This document shows positions 1 through 6,742 of a stretch of 8,875 bases of DNA, piece after piece. Position numbers and translations under genes: made by a program. The DNA comes from an uncultured Lachnospiraceae bacterium (GTDB lineage Bacteria; Bacillota; Clostridia; Lachnospirales; Lachnospiraceae): the NCBI GenBank assembly GCA_910585765.1, contig CAJUES010000093.1, positions 1 through 8,875 of the forward strand, read 5' to 3'. Under the pieces are notes generated by a model that saw nothing but the letters and a program-made list of their open reading frames with translations, made no database searches and was not told where the DNA came from. Every line of letters begins with the position of its first letter. The stretch's first letter is position 1.

Positions 1-93
1 TACGCCTTCATTACATAAAATTGTGTCAGAATTAGTTGGGGCGTGAACAGTAACATTCTAAATATTTGTATCACAAAAACTTTGATTTTGGAC

Positions 94-122
94 TTGACAT
101 TTTCAGCCGGATAACATATCAT
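94..122 (+). promoter_or_regulatory. Likely sigma-A promoter of the pheST operon
   Basis: A perfect -35 box TTGACA (94-99) is followed, after a 17-nt spacer, by TATCAT (117-122), one mismatch from the TATAAT consensus. Transcription would start near 128-130, giving a leader of about 550 nt before pheS that includes the complete T-box. No other promoter this good is visible upstream. Bases 1-93 are AT-rich and contain no gene I can support. Confidence 0.8.
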
Positions 123-166
123 TAGTTTCAACAAAACGATATATATGCAAAAATGCGATGATGGTG

Positions 167-195
167 TAAGGAACCGTTCAGAAATTACCTGTTCC
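167..195 (+). repeat. Solo transposon-end (MITE terminal repeat) copy in the pheS leader
   Basis: Bases 167-188 match 8364-8385, the left end plus TAA target duplication of the MITE-like element on the right, at 21 of 22 positions (C instead of T at 175). Similarity to the element interior stops after 188. The copy is followed at once by TGTTCC (190-195), which resembles the opposite tip of the element (AGTTCC). GGAAC (170-174) and GTTCC (191-195) therefore bracket a 26-bp relic. It may be a solo end or an internally deleted copy. It lies between the promoter and the T-box and would be transcribed. Confidence 0.65.
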
Positions 196-222
196 AAGGA
201 TGCATACAGACATTTACGGGGG

Positions 223-509
223 TCTGGCGGCAGTTCCGAAGTAGCGTCATATTTTCTGTCAGAGATTGGAGGTCATCGGCTGAAAGCCTCCTCAGTTCAG
301 ATATGATGTCAAATTTCCCGCCGGAGCAGCTTTTTTGAAGTGCTGTCAGTCAGCATTGTAGGAGAAGCCGGAGTGACACGTTACGTCTCTTGAGTGTCTA
401 TGATATGCGGCAGACAGGTAGGACTGTGCTGTCTGTATATTGTGGGAACATGGGTGGTACCGCGGTTTTTCGTCCCTTGTAGAGAGATATTTTCTACAGG
501 GGATTTTTT
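223..509 (+). promoter_or_regulatory. T-box riboswitch (tRNA-Phe responsive) controlling pheST
   Basis: T-box leaders sense uncharged tRNA by pairing a specifier codon with the anticodon and a UGGN bulge with the tRNA 3' end, which lets transcription pass a terminator. The conserved T-box core TGGGTGGTACCGCG is at 451-464. Stem I has a basal helix 223-230/318-325 and an upper helix 244-252/301-309. The internal loop between them carries AGTA on its 5' side (240-243) and a phenylalanine codon TTC (315-317; TTT at 314-316 is the alternative) on its 3' side. A perfect 7-bp hairpin at 411-435 fits Stem III. TGGT at 455-458 would pair with ACCA, as expected for a tRNA with discriminator A. CGTCCC (471-476) can close the antiterminator or join the terminator. 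The helices were paired by eye; Stem II was not resolved. Confidence 0.92.
473..509 (+). terminator. Regulated intrinsic terminator of the T-box leader
   Basis: Bases 473-483 pair with 493-503 in an 11-bp stem (one G-T pair) around a 9-nt loop, followed by six T (504-509). The 5' arm overlaps the CGTCCC segment needed for the antiterminator, so the two structures exclude each other. This is the standard T-box arrangement. Confidence 0.9.
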
Positions 510-514
510 ATGCA

Positions 515-560
515 CACGGGCGTCCAGAGGCAAATAGTCAGCAAAAGCTGACGGACGCCC
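515..560 (+). repeat. Palindromic repeat, copy 1
   Basis: GGGCGTCC (518-525) pairs with GGACGCCC (553-560), and inside it GTCAGC (537-542) pairs with GCTGAC (547-552) around an AAAA loop. An 11-nt single-sided bulge (526-536) separates the two helices. Bases 515-558 match 601-644 at 40 of 44 positions. The unit lies just after the T-box terminator and is part of the pheS mRNA only when transcription reads through. Confidence 0.85.
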
Positions 561-566
561 GGCGCA

Positions 567-592
567 CGATTAGGAAAAGAGTTTCCTAATCG
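567..592 (+). repeat. Perfect 11-bp hairpin between the two palindromic repeats
   Basis: Bases 567-577 (CGATTAGGAAA) are the exact reverse complement of 582-592, with a 4-nt AGAG loop. The T run that would make it a terminator is missing: the sequence after the stem is ATGTTATACA. Its sequence is unrelated to the flanking repeats. Confidence 0.8.
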
Positions 593-600
593 ATGTTATA

Positions 601-645
601 CACGGGCGTCCAGAGGAAAAATGTCAGCAGAAGCTGACGGACGCT
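601..645 (+). repeat. Palindromic repeat, copy 2
   Basis: This is the second copy of the 515-558 unit, 86 nt downstream in the same orientation. The outer helix is 605-611/639-645 and the inner helix GTCAGC/GCTGAC is 623-628/633-638. The stems are conserved, and the differences between copies fall in the bulge and the loop (AGAA instead of AAAA). That pattern suggests selection on, or recent origin of, the folded form. Confidence 0.85.
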
Positions 646-667
646 GATTCATTTTTATTGAAAGGGT

Positions 668-674
668 AAAGGAG
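668..674 (+). promoter_or_regulatory. Ribosome binding site of pheS (decides the start)
   Basis: AAAGGAG ends 7 nt before the ATG at 682. An in-frame TTG at 676 and GTG at 679 are too close to this site, so ATG 682 is preferred. Confidence 0.85.
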
Positions 675-681
675 ATTGGTG

Positions 682-1701
682 ATGAAAGAGAAGTTAGAAC
701 AGATCAAGGCAGAGGCGATCCGGCAGATCAACGAGAGTGAAGCGCTGGACAGGTTAAATGACGTCCGTGTCAATTTTCTGGGAAAAAAGGGCGAGCTCAC
801 CGCTGTGCTGAAGGGGATGAAGGAAGTGGCACCCGAGGACAGACCTAAGATCGGGCAGCTTGTGAACGACGCGCGCGAGGAGATCGAGCGGGTGCTTGAC
901 GAGGCGAGGACAAGCATGGAGCGGAAGCTCCGCGAGGCGAAGATGAAGGCGGAGGTGATCGACGTGACGCTTCCCGCGCAGAGAAACAAAGTGGGGCACC
1001 GCCATCCGAACACGATCGCCCTGGAGGAAGTGGAGCGTATTTTTATCGGTATGGGCTACGAGGTCGTGGAGGGGCCGGAAGTAGAAAAAGATTATTACAA
1101 TTTTGAGGCATTGAACATACCTGCAGACCACCCGGCAAAGGATGAGCAGGACACCTTCTACATCAACTCTGACATCCTGCTCAGGACGCAGACCTCCGGC
1201 GTGCAGGTCCACGAGATGGAGAGAGGAAAGCTTCCGATCAGGATGATCGCTCCGGGGCGCGTATTCCGCGCAGACGAGGTGGACGCGACGCACTCGCCCT
1301 CCTTCCACCAGATCGAGGGGCTTGTGATCGACAAGAACATCACCTTTGCCGACTTGAAGGGCACGCTCGCGGAATTCGCGAAGGAGCTTTTTGGCGGTGA
1401 CACGAAGGTCAAGTTCAGACCGCATCATTTTCCGTTCACAGAGCCCTCTGCCGAGATGGATGTGTCATGCTTCAAGTGCGGCGGGAGCGGCTGTGGTTTC
1501 TGTAAAGGTGAGGGCTGGATCGAGATCCTCGGCTGCGGCATGGTCCACCCGAAAGTATTGAGGATGTGCAATATCGATCCGGAGGAGTACACCGGTTTTG
1601 CGTTCGGTGTCGGTCTTGAGCGCATCGCGCTCTTGAAGTATGAGATCGATGACATGCGCCTTTTGTATGAGAATGATATCAGATTTTTGAAGCAGTTTTA
1701 A
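682..1701 (+). CDS. pheS: Phenylalanine--tRNA ligase alpha subunit
   Basis: Catalytic alpha subunit of the cytoplasmic alpha2beta2 phenylalanyl-tRNA synthetase, which joins phenylalanine to tRNA-Phe using ATP. The product is 339 aa, the usual length for Firmicutes (about 340). Residues 1 to about 85 are charged and helical, fitting the tRNA-contacting N-terminal coiled coil. The class II catalytic core follows: LLRTQTSGVQ near 167-176, motif 2 around FRADEVDATHSPSFHQ (195-210), a cysteine-rich insert with two CxxC pairs (C263/C266 and C271/C274) before GWIEILGCGMVHP, and motif 3 GFAFGVGLERIA (305-316). The cysteine pairs occur in many bacterial PheS proteins. Translation starts at ATG 682, 7 nt after AAAGGAG. 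Expression is controlled by the upstream T-box. The gene lies 107 nt before pheT and appears intact. Confidence 0.98.
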   Translation: MKEKLEQIKAEAIRQINESEALDRLNDVRVNFLGKKGELTAVLKGMKEVAPEDRPKIGQLVNDAREEIERVLDEARTSMERKLREAKMKAEVIDVTLPAQRNKVGHRHPNTIALEEVERIFIGMGYEVVEGPEVEKDYYNFEALNIPADHPAKDEQDTFYINSDILLRTQTSGVQVHEMERGKLPIRMIAPGRVFRADEVDATHSPSFHQIEGLVIDKNITFADLKGTLAEFAKELFGGDTKVKFRPHHFPFTEPSAEMDVSCFKCGGSGCGFCKGEGWIEILGCGMVHPKVLRMCNIDPEEYTGFAFGVGLERIALLKYEIDDMRLLYENDIRFLKQF

Positions 1702-1776
1702 ATGGGGATCGGATATCCGGAGGTGCGGATCCGGGGATTTTGATCGAAGATATGGATATGTGAAAATAGATGAGAT

Positions 1777-1794
1777 TATGACACGCGTGTCATA
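1777..1794. repeat. Perfect 18-bp palindrome in the pheS-pheT gap
   Basis: TATGACACGCGTGTCATA reads the same on both strands with no loop, and ends 4 bp before the GGAGG of pheT. It could be a dimeric regulator's operator or an RNA hairpin that blocks pheT translation. A perfect palindrome of this length is unlikely by chance in a gap of 107 bp. The rest of the gap has two shorter palindromes, 1710-1719 and 1726-1733, and no open reading frame or promoter I can support. Confidence 0.75.
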
Positions 1795-1798
1795 GATT

Positions 1799-1803
1799 GG
1801 AGG
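1799..1803 (+). promoter_or_regulatory. Ribosome binding site of pheT (decides the start)
   Basis: GGAGG ends 5 nt before ATG 1809. The frame is open from a TTG at 1797, but that codon overlaps this site, so ATG 1809 is preferred. Confidence 0.85.
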
Positions 1804-1808
1804 ATGAA

Positions 1809-4229
1809 ATGAATACACCATTATCGTGGATAAAAGCATATGTTCCCGAACTTGAATGCGAGGACAGAGAGTACTGTGATGCCATGACGCTGTCAGGGAC
1901 GAAGGTAGAAGGATTTGAGCGGCTTGACAAAAACCTCGAGAAGATCGTCGTGGGACACATCGAGAAGATCGAGCGCCACCCTGACGCGGATAAGCTGATC
2001 ATCTGCCAGGTCAATGTAGGGACAGAGACGGTGCAGATCGTCACTGGCGCGCAGAATCTGAAGGAGGGCGATTCTGTGCCGACGGTTCTAGACGGCGGAA
2101 AGGTTGCAGGCGGTCATGATGGCGGGCCGCTTCCGAAAGACGGGATCAGGATCAAAGCGGGCAAACTGCGGGGGATCGAATCCCGCGGCATGATGTGCGC
2201 GATCGAGGAGCTCGGCTCCAGCCGCGACATGTATCCGGAGGCGCCGGAGGACGGTGTCTATGTATTTCAGAAGGCGGTGACACCGGGGGAGGACGCAGTT
2301 GGGGCGCTCGGGCTGCACGACACCGTGGTGGAGTATGAAGTGACTTCGAACCGTGTGGACTGCTACAGCATTTTAGGGATCGCGAGGGAGGCGGCAGCCA
2401 CTTTCAGAAAGCCCTTTGTTCCGCCCGCCGTGGAGGTGAGAGGAAACGGCGAGGACGTGAACGACTATATCTCAGTTGAGATAAAGGACAGGGATCTCTG
2501 CTCGCGTTTCTGCGCGAGAGTGTGCAAAAATATCAAGATTGCGCCGTCGCCCGAGTGGATGCAGAGAAGGCTCGCGGCATGCGGGATCCGCCCGATCAAC
2601 AACCTGGTCGACATCACAAACTATGTCATGATGGAGTACGGTCAGCCGATGCACGCGTATGATCTGAACAATGTATCGGGAAACAAGATCATCGTAAGGC
2701 GCGCGAAAGACGGCGATGTGTTCCAGACACTTGACGGACAGGAGCGGAAACTCGACTCGGAGATGCTGATGATCTGTGATGCCGAGAAGGAGATCGGGCT
2801 TGCGGGCATCATGGGCGGCGAGAATTCAAAGATCACCGACGATGTGCAGACGGTACTGTTTGAGGCGGCTACGTTTAACGGGGCAAATATCAGAAAGTCT
2901 TCCAAGAGAGTGGGACTCAGGACAGACGCGTCCGGCATCTTTGAGAAAGGTCTGGATCCGAGAAATGCGGAGGCTGCGATCAACAGGGCGTGCCAGCTGA
3001 TCGAGGAGCTTGGCTGCGGTGAGGTTGTCGGCGGGATCGTCGATGTCAGGGAGCCGTTTCAGGAATTAAAGCAGATCCGGTTTGAGCCGGAGCGGATCAA
3101 CAGATTCCTCGGCACCAGGATCGCGGAGGAGGAGATGCTCCAGATCTTAGGAAGGCTTGAACTTGCATACGATGAGAGCACCGGTATGATCACGGCACCC
3201 TCATTTCGACAGGATATCGAGTGCTTTGCGGACATCGCGGAGGAGGTTGCGAGATTTTACGGGTACGACAAGATCCCGACAACGCTTCCGACCGGCGAGG
3301 CGACGACCGGCAAGCTGTCATTCAAGCTGCGAGTCGAGGAGAAGGCGAGGGATATTGCTGAGTATTGCGGGTTCTCACAGGGGATGTGCTATTCGTTCGA
3401 GAGCCCCAAAGTGTTTGACAAACTGCTGATCCCGGCGGACAGCCCGCTCAGGCAGACAGTGACGATCGCCAATCCGCTCGGAGAGGATTTCTCCGTCATG
3501 AGAACGATCTCGCTCAACGGTATACTGACATCACTGGCGTCGAACTACAATCGCAGGAACAAGAATGTCCGTCTCTACGAGCTGGGAAATATCTATATTC
3601 CCGGGAGCCTGCCGGTAGTCGACTATCCTGACGAGCGGATGCAGTTCACGCTCGGCATGTACGGGGAGGGTGACTTCTTTACCATGAAGGGCGTTGTCGA
3701 GGAGTTCCTCGAGAGCATCGGCATGAAAAAGAAGATATCGTACGATCCCAAGGCAGAAAAAACGTTTCTGCATCCGGGGCGCCAGGCGCTGATTGGGTAT
3801 GGGGACAAGGTGATTGGCTATCTGGGCGAGATTCATCCGGAGGTTGCGGACAACTATGATATTGATGCGAAAGTGTATGTCGCCGTGCTGGATATGCCGG
3901 AGATCCTTCCGTTCGCATCCTTTGACAGAAAATATGAGGGGATTGCGAAGTACCCTGCGGTGACGCGCGATATCAGCATGGTCGTGCCAAAGAGTGTTCT
4001 CGTGGGTGATATCGAGAATGTGATCGAGCAGCGCGGCGGAAAAATATTGGAGGAGTACCAGCTGTTTGATATCTATGAGGGAAGCCAGATCAAGTCCGGC
4101 TACAAGTCGGTCGCCTATTCGATCACTTTCCGCGCCAAGGACAGGACACTCGAGGAGAGCGATGTGTCGGGGACCATGAAGAAGATCCTGAATGGTCTGG
4201 AGGATCTTGGCATCGAGCTGAGGGCATAG
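1809..4229 (+). CDS. pheT: Phenylalanine--tRNA ligase beta subunit
   Basis: Beta subunit of phenylalanyl-tRNA synthetase. It pairs with PheS, binds tRNA and carries the site that hydrolyses mischarged Tyr-tRNA-Phe. The product is 806 aa, the normal full length (about 800). Domains in order: an N-terminal segment starting MNTPLSWIKAYVP; an OB-fold tRNA-binding domain from about 44 to 150 (VGHIEKIERHPDADKL); the B3/B4 editing region around 210-380 (including GIRPINNLVDITNYVMMEYGQP); a B5 domain near 405-475; a catalytically inactive class II-like core from about 490 to 690; and a C-terminal FDX-ACB anticodon-binding domain from K714 (KYPAVTRDIS) to the end. ATG 1809 is 5 nt after GGAGG. queA follows after 12 nt. 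No frameshift or missing segment is seen. Confidence 0.98.
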   Translation: MNTPLSWIKAYVPELECEDREYCDAMTLSGTKVEGFERLDKNLEKIVVGHIEKIERHPDADKLIICQVNVGTETVQIVTGAQNLKEGDSVPTVLDGGKVAGGHDGGPLPKDGIRIKAGKLRGIESRGMMCAIEELGSSRDMYPEAPEDGVYVFQKAVTPGEDAVGALGLHDTVVEYEVTSNRVDCYSILGIAREAAATFRKPFVPPAVEVRGNGEDVNDYISVEIKDRDLCSRFCARVCKNIKIAPSPEWMQRRLAACGIRPINNLVDITNYVMMEYGQPMHAYDLNNVSGNKIIVRRAKDGDVFQTLDGQERKLDSEMLMICDAEKEIGLAGIMGGENSKITDDVQTVLFEAATFNGANIRKSSKRVGLRTDASGIFEKGLDPRNAEAAINRACQLIEELGCGEVVGGIVDVREPFQELKQIRFEPERINRFLGTRIAEEEMLQILGRLELAYDESTGMITAPSFRQDIECFADIAEEVARFYGYDKIPTTLPTGEATTGKLSFKLRVEEKARDIAEYCGFSQGMCYSFESPKVFDKLLIPADSPLRQTVTIANPLGEDFSVMRTISLNGILTSLASNYNRRNKNVRLYELGNIYIPGSLPVVDYPDERMQFTLGMYGEGDFFTMKGVVEEFLESIGMKKKISYDPKAEKTFLHPGRQALIGYGDKVIGYLGEIHPEVADNYDIDAKVYVAVLDMPEILPFASFDRKYEGIAKYPAVTRDISMVVPKSVLVGDIENVIEQRGGKILEEYQLFDIYEGSQIKSGYKSVAYSITFRAKDRTLEESDVSGTMKKILNGLEDLGIELRA

Positions 4230-4241
4230 AGAGTGTGATAT

Positions 4242-5276
4242 ATGAGAGAATTGCTGAAGAAGGATTTTTATTTTGATCTGCCGCCGGAACTGATCGCCCA
4301 GGATCCGCTCGAGGACAGATCGGGTTCGAGGCTCCTGGTGCTCGACAAGGAGACAGGAGAGATCGAACACAGGGTGTTTACCGATATCGTGGAGTATCTC
4401 CGGGAGGGGGACTGCCTGGTGCTGAACAACACAAAGGTTATCCCCGCAAGGCTGATGGGCGAGAAGGCAGGGACGGGGGCAGCGATCGAGGTGCTCCTGC
4501 TCAAGCGCCGCGAGAACGATGTGTGGGAGGCGCTCGTGAAACCCGGGAAAAAAGCCCGTGAGGGCGCTGTCATAAGCTTTGGCGGAGGACTGCTCACCGG
4601 GGAAGTCATCGATGTGGTCGAGGAGGGCAACAGGCTCATACAGTTCCGGTATGAAGGGATCTTTGAGGAGGTTCTTGACAGGCTCGGCGAGATGCCGCTG
4701 CCGCCATATATCACGCACAAGCTTGCGGACAGGGATCGCTATCAGACGGTCTATGCAAAATATGAAGGCTCGGCGGCGGCGCCGACAGCCGGGCTCCATT
4801 TCACGAGGGAACTGTTAGAGCAGATCCGGGAAAAGGGGGTGAAGACCGCCTATGTCACGCTGCATGTCGGACTTGGAACGTTCCGCCCTGTCAAGGAGGA
4901 AAATCTCCTCGACCACCATATGCACTCCGAGTTTTATCAGGTGACGAGGGAGGCGGCAGATCTCATAAACAGCACAAAGCAGGCGGGCGGCAGGGTGATC
5001 TGTGTGGGGACGACGAGCTGCCGCACCATAGAGAGCGCTGCCGGTGCGGACGGGAGCGTTGCCGCCGGGAGCGGTGATACGGAGATCTTTATATATCCGG
5101 GGTATCGTTTCAAGGTGCTCGACAATCTGATCACGAACTTCCATCTGCCGGAGTCCACGCTCATCATGCTCGTGTCGGCGCTTGCGGGGCGTGAGCATGT
5201 GCTGAACGCATACCGGACGGCAGTGCAGGAGCGGTACAGGTTCTTCTCTTTCGGGGATGCATGTCTCATCAAGTGA
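4242..5276 (+). CDS. queA: S-adenosylmethionine:tRNA ribosyltransferase-isomerase (QueA)
   Basis: QueA transfers and rearranges the ribosyl part of S-adenosylmethionine onto preQ1 at the wobble base (position 34) of tRNAs with GUN anticodons, giving epoxyqueuosine in the queuosine pathway. The product is 344 aa, normal for the family. Family blocks are present in order: NNTKVIPARL (62-71), MPLPPYI (151-157), RYQTVYAKYEGSAAAPTAGL (166-185) followed by HF, HVGLGTF (208-214), HSE (228-230) and NFHLPESTLIMLVSALAG (299-316). The start is ATG 4242, only 12 nt after the pheT stop and preceded by a weak purine-rich site, so translation may be coupled to pheT. No terminator separates the two. No tgt or other queuosine gene is in the window. 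No terminator is visible directly after queA. Confidence 0.97.
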   Translation: MRELLKKDFYFDLPPELIAQDPLEDRSGSRLLVLDKETGEIEHRVFTDIVEYLREGDCLVLNNTKVIPARLMGEKAGTGAAIEVLLLKRRENDVWEALVKPGKKAREGAVISFGGGLLTGEVIDVVEEGNRLIQFRYEGIFEEVLDRLGEMPLPPYITHKLADRDRYQTVYAKYEGSAAAPTAGLHFTRELLEQIREKGVKTAYVTLHVGLGTFRPVKEENLLDHHMHSEFYQVTREAADLINSTKQAGGRVICVGTTSCRTIESAAGADGSVAAGSGDTEIFIYPGYRFKVLDNLITNFHLPESTLIMLVSALAGREHVLNAYRTAVQERYRFFSFGDACLIK

Positions 5277-5285
5277 TATTCTGTG

Positions 5286-5314
5286 TTGACTTTTACGGTG
5301 TAATTTGTTATTTT
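5286..5314 (+). promoter_or_regulatory. Probable promoter of the PilZ gene
   Basis: TTGACT (5286-5291), a 17-nt spacer and TATTTT (5309-5314) form a reasonable sigma-A promoter 10 nt after the queA stop. A second -10-like TATTAT at 5317-5322 is too far from this -35 box. Transcription from here would give a 5' untranslated region of about 150 nt. I looked for a c-di-GMP riboswitch in it and found none; only a short ACCAG/CTGGT hairpin (5346-5359) stands out. Confidence 0.5.
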
Positions 5315-5453
5315 TGTATTATGAATGAATGGATATAAAACCGAAACCAGGCTGCTGGTCTGCAGGATATGCTGACAATGACATGGTTCCGACAATGCAA
5401 ATCAGATGAAGTGGAAGTGTTTCCAACGCAGGCGGCGTTGATTATCATATTGC

Positions 5454-5460
5454 AAAGGAG
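5454..5460 (+). promoter_or_regulatory. Ribosome binding site of the PilZ gene (decides the start)
   Basis: AAAGGAG lies 10 nt before ATG 5471. An in-frame ATG at 5462 is only 1 nt away and too close. The reading frame is open back to ATG 5369, but that start has no good binding site and would add residues unrelated to the domain. Confidence 0.7.
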
Positions 5461-5470
5461 TATGGTTGAT

Positions 5471-5818
5471 ATGGAAGAGAGAAGAAGGAGCAAGAGGACT
5501 GACCTGCATTCAAGGCTTTTGGTGAAGAGGATCGATACAAGCGGACAGGAAGAGATCGGGGTGGATGTCAAGAATGTTTCCAAGACAGGGATAGGCTTTT
5601 ACTGTAATGAGATCCTGGATATGGGGGCAGTGTACGAGGCGTATCTGACGATCTGGACCAAGGAAGTGATCCATGCGTTCATAGAGATCGTCCGCATCGA
5701 GAAGGTTGAGGACACATATGAGTTCGGCGGGCTTTTTATCGGAATGCCTGAGATCGACCTGCAGAGGATCGATGTGTACAATGCAGTCAACGACGCGGAA
5801 AATTATAATGACAAATAA
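5471..5818 (+). CDS. Single-domain PilZ protein (c-di-GMP receptor family)
   Basis: Predicted small cytoplasmic PilZ protein of 115 aa. PilZ domains bind cyclic di-GMP through an RxxxR motif at the N-terminal edge and a D/NxSxxG motif in the first strands. Both are present: R5-RSK-R9, and N35-V-S-K-T-G40 inside DVKNVSKTGIGF. The rest (AYLTIWTKEVIHAFIEIVRI, then EFGGLFIGMPE) fits the beta-barrel. There is no transmembrane segment and no second domain, so it would act as an adaptor on a partner that cannot be named from this window. No flagellar, pilus or cellulose gene is adjacent. It follows queA in the same direction but has its own likely promoter and is closed by a hairpin terminator. ATG 5471 is chosen from the binding site; ATG 5462 is the nearest alternative. 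Family assignment is firm from the motifs; biological role is unknown. Confidence 0.88.
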   Translation: MEERRRSKRTDLHSRLLVKRIDTSGQEEIGVDVKNVSKTGIGFYCNEILDMGAVYEAYLTIWTKEVIHAFIEIVRIEKVEDTYEFGGLFIGMPEIDLQRIDVYNAVNDAENYNDK

Positions 5819-5826
5819 TATCATTG

Positions 5827-5855
5827 ACAAAAGAGCACTTTGGGTGCTCTTTTGT
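5827..5855. terminator. Bidirectional intrinsic terminator between convergent genes
   Basis: A perfect 12-bp stem (5827-5838 with 5844-5855) has a 5-nt TTTGG loop and A-rich/T-rich outer arms (CAAAAGAGCAC / GTGCTCTTTTG). It lies 8 nt after the PilZ stop and 14 nt after the DUF362 stop on the other strand. The A and T tracts at both sides allow termination in both directions. Confidence 0.9.
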
Positions 5856-5869
5856 TGTGGATAAAAATA

Positions 5870-6736
5870 TTATTCTACAGTGATGAGCTCGTATTCGCGC
5901 GAGCCAAATCCCAAAGCTGCGGCAGCCTCGATCGTGTGGACGCCGTTTTTGGACTCGATGCGCTCGAGCAGGTGGTCTCTGCCGGGATCGTCGGACGCGT
6001 AGACGAGATCGAGACATGCCTGGTCGATCGCGATCGGATCCAGGGAAGCCAGGATACCGATATCAGCCATGCAGGGATCCTCCGCCACGGCACAGCAGTC
6101 ACAGTCCACAGACATATTCTTCATGACGTTGATGTAGACGATATTTCCCTTGAGATAGTCCACGACACTCGATGCGGCGTCCGCCATGGATTCGAGGAAC
6201 GAATCGTGGTCTGAACCCCAGAAATTGGTCGTGTCGCCCACGCCGTGGATATAGGCTTTCCCCATGGAGGAGGCGATCCCTATGGAGAGCTGCTTGATCG
6301 CCCCGCCGTAGCCGCCCATGGGATGCCCCTTAAAGTGTGAGAGCACCAGCATGGAGTCGTAGTCGGCAAGCGATTTCCCGACAAAGTTCTTCTTGATCTT
6401 CCTGCCGTCCGGGATCGCAAGCTCCAGATCAGGACCTTCGGCATCCAGGAGTTCTACGTGAAAATATTTGCTCCAGCCGTGCTCATGGATCGTCTTCATA
6501 TGCCGGTCTGTCGTGTTGCGGCTGCCCTCATAGGCGGTGTTGCATTCTACGACAGTGCCGCCGACATGGTCGATCACAGGTTTCCAGAAGTCCGGCTTTA
6601 GGAAGTTCTGGTTGCCTACCTCGCCGGAGTGGATCTTCACAGCGACCTTTCCGCCGAGTGTTCTGCCTGTCATCCGGTACAGCTCAAGTACTTTTTCGGG
6701 TGTGATAGTCCTGGAAAAATAAACGTTTGATTTCAT
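5870..6736 (-). CDS. DUF362 domain-containing protein
   Basis: Predicted 288-aa cytoplasmic protein made almost entirely of a DUF362 domain, a family whose biochemical role is not settled and which is often linked to iron-sulfur or ferredoxin-type proteins. Recognisable family segments are GKVAVKIHSGEVGNQNFLKP (29-48), SHFKGHPMGGYGGAIKQLS (133-151), a cysteine cluster DCDCCAVAEDPC (211-222) and LASLDPIAIDQACLDLVY (229-246). The C-terminal 4Fe-4S ferredoxin domain found in some relatives is absent. ATG 6736 is chosen because AGGAGG (6743-6748 on the complement) sits 6 nt before it; an in-frame ATG at 6751 would place that site inside the coding region. It follows the GH43 gene by 29 bp with no terminator between, so it is probably co-transcribed. 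A link to sugar metabolism is inference from position only. Confidence 0.9.
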   Translation of the reverse strand: MKSNVYFSRTITPEKVLELYRMTGRTLGGKVAVKIHSGEVGNQNFLKPDFWKPVIDHVGGTVVECNTAYEGSRNTTDRHMKTIHEHGWSKYFHVELLDAEGPDLELAIPDGRKIKKNFVGKSLADYDSMLVLSHFKGHPMGGYGGAIKQLSIGIASSMGKAYIHGVGDTTNFWGSDHDSFLESMADAASSVVDYLKGNIVYINVMKNMSVDCDCCAVAEDPCMADIGILASLDPIAIDQACLDLVYASDDPGRDHLLERIESKNGVHTIEAAAALGFGSREYELITVE

Positions 6737-6742
6737 GAAAGA

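Noticed and set aside
515..645. Possible CRISPR array
   Set aside because: There are only two units, each itself a long hairpin, and the intervening 42 nt contain a perfect palindrome rather than a spacer-like sequence. No cas gene is present.
3531..4799. Long open frame of 422 codons on the - strand
   Set aside because: It lies antisense across the end of pheT and most of queA, both certain genes. Its sequence has no recognisable family and is rich in Arg, His and Leu, as expected from the complement of a GC-rich coding frame.
5323..5470. Possible c-di-GMP riboswitch before the PilZ gene
   Set aside because: None of the conserved GEMM-type motifs could be found; only a 5-bp hairpin is visible.
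5369..5470. N-terminal extension of the PilZ protein from ATG 5369
   Set aside because: The 34 extra residues do not resemble the domain, and the good AAAGGAG site lies at the end of this stretch, before ATG 5471.
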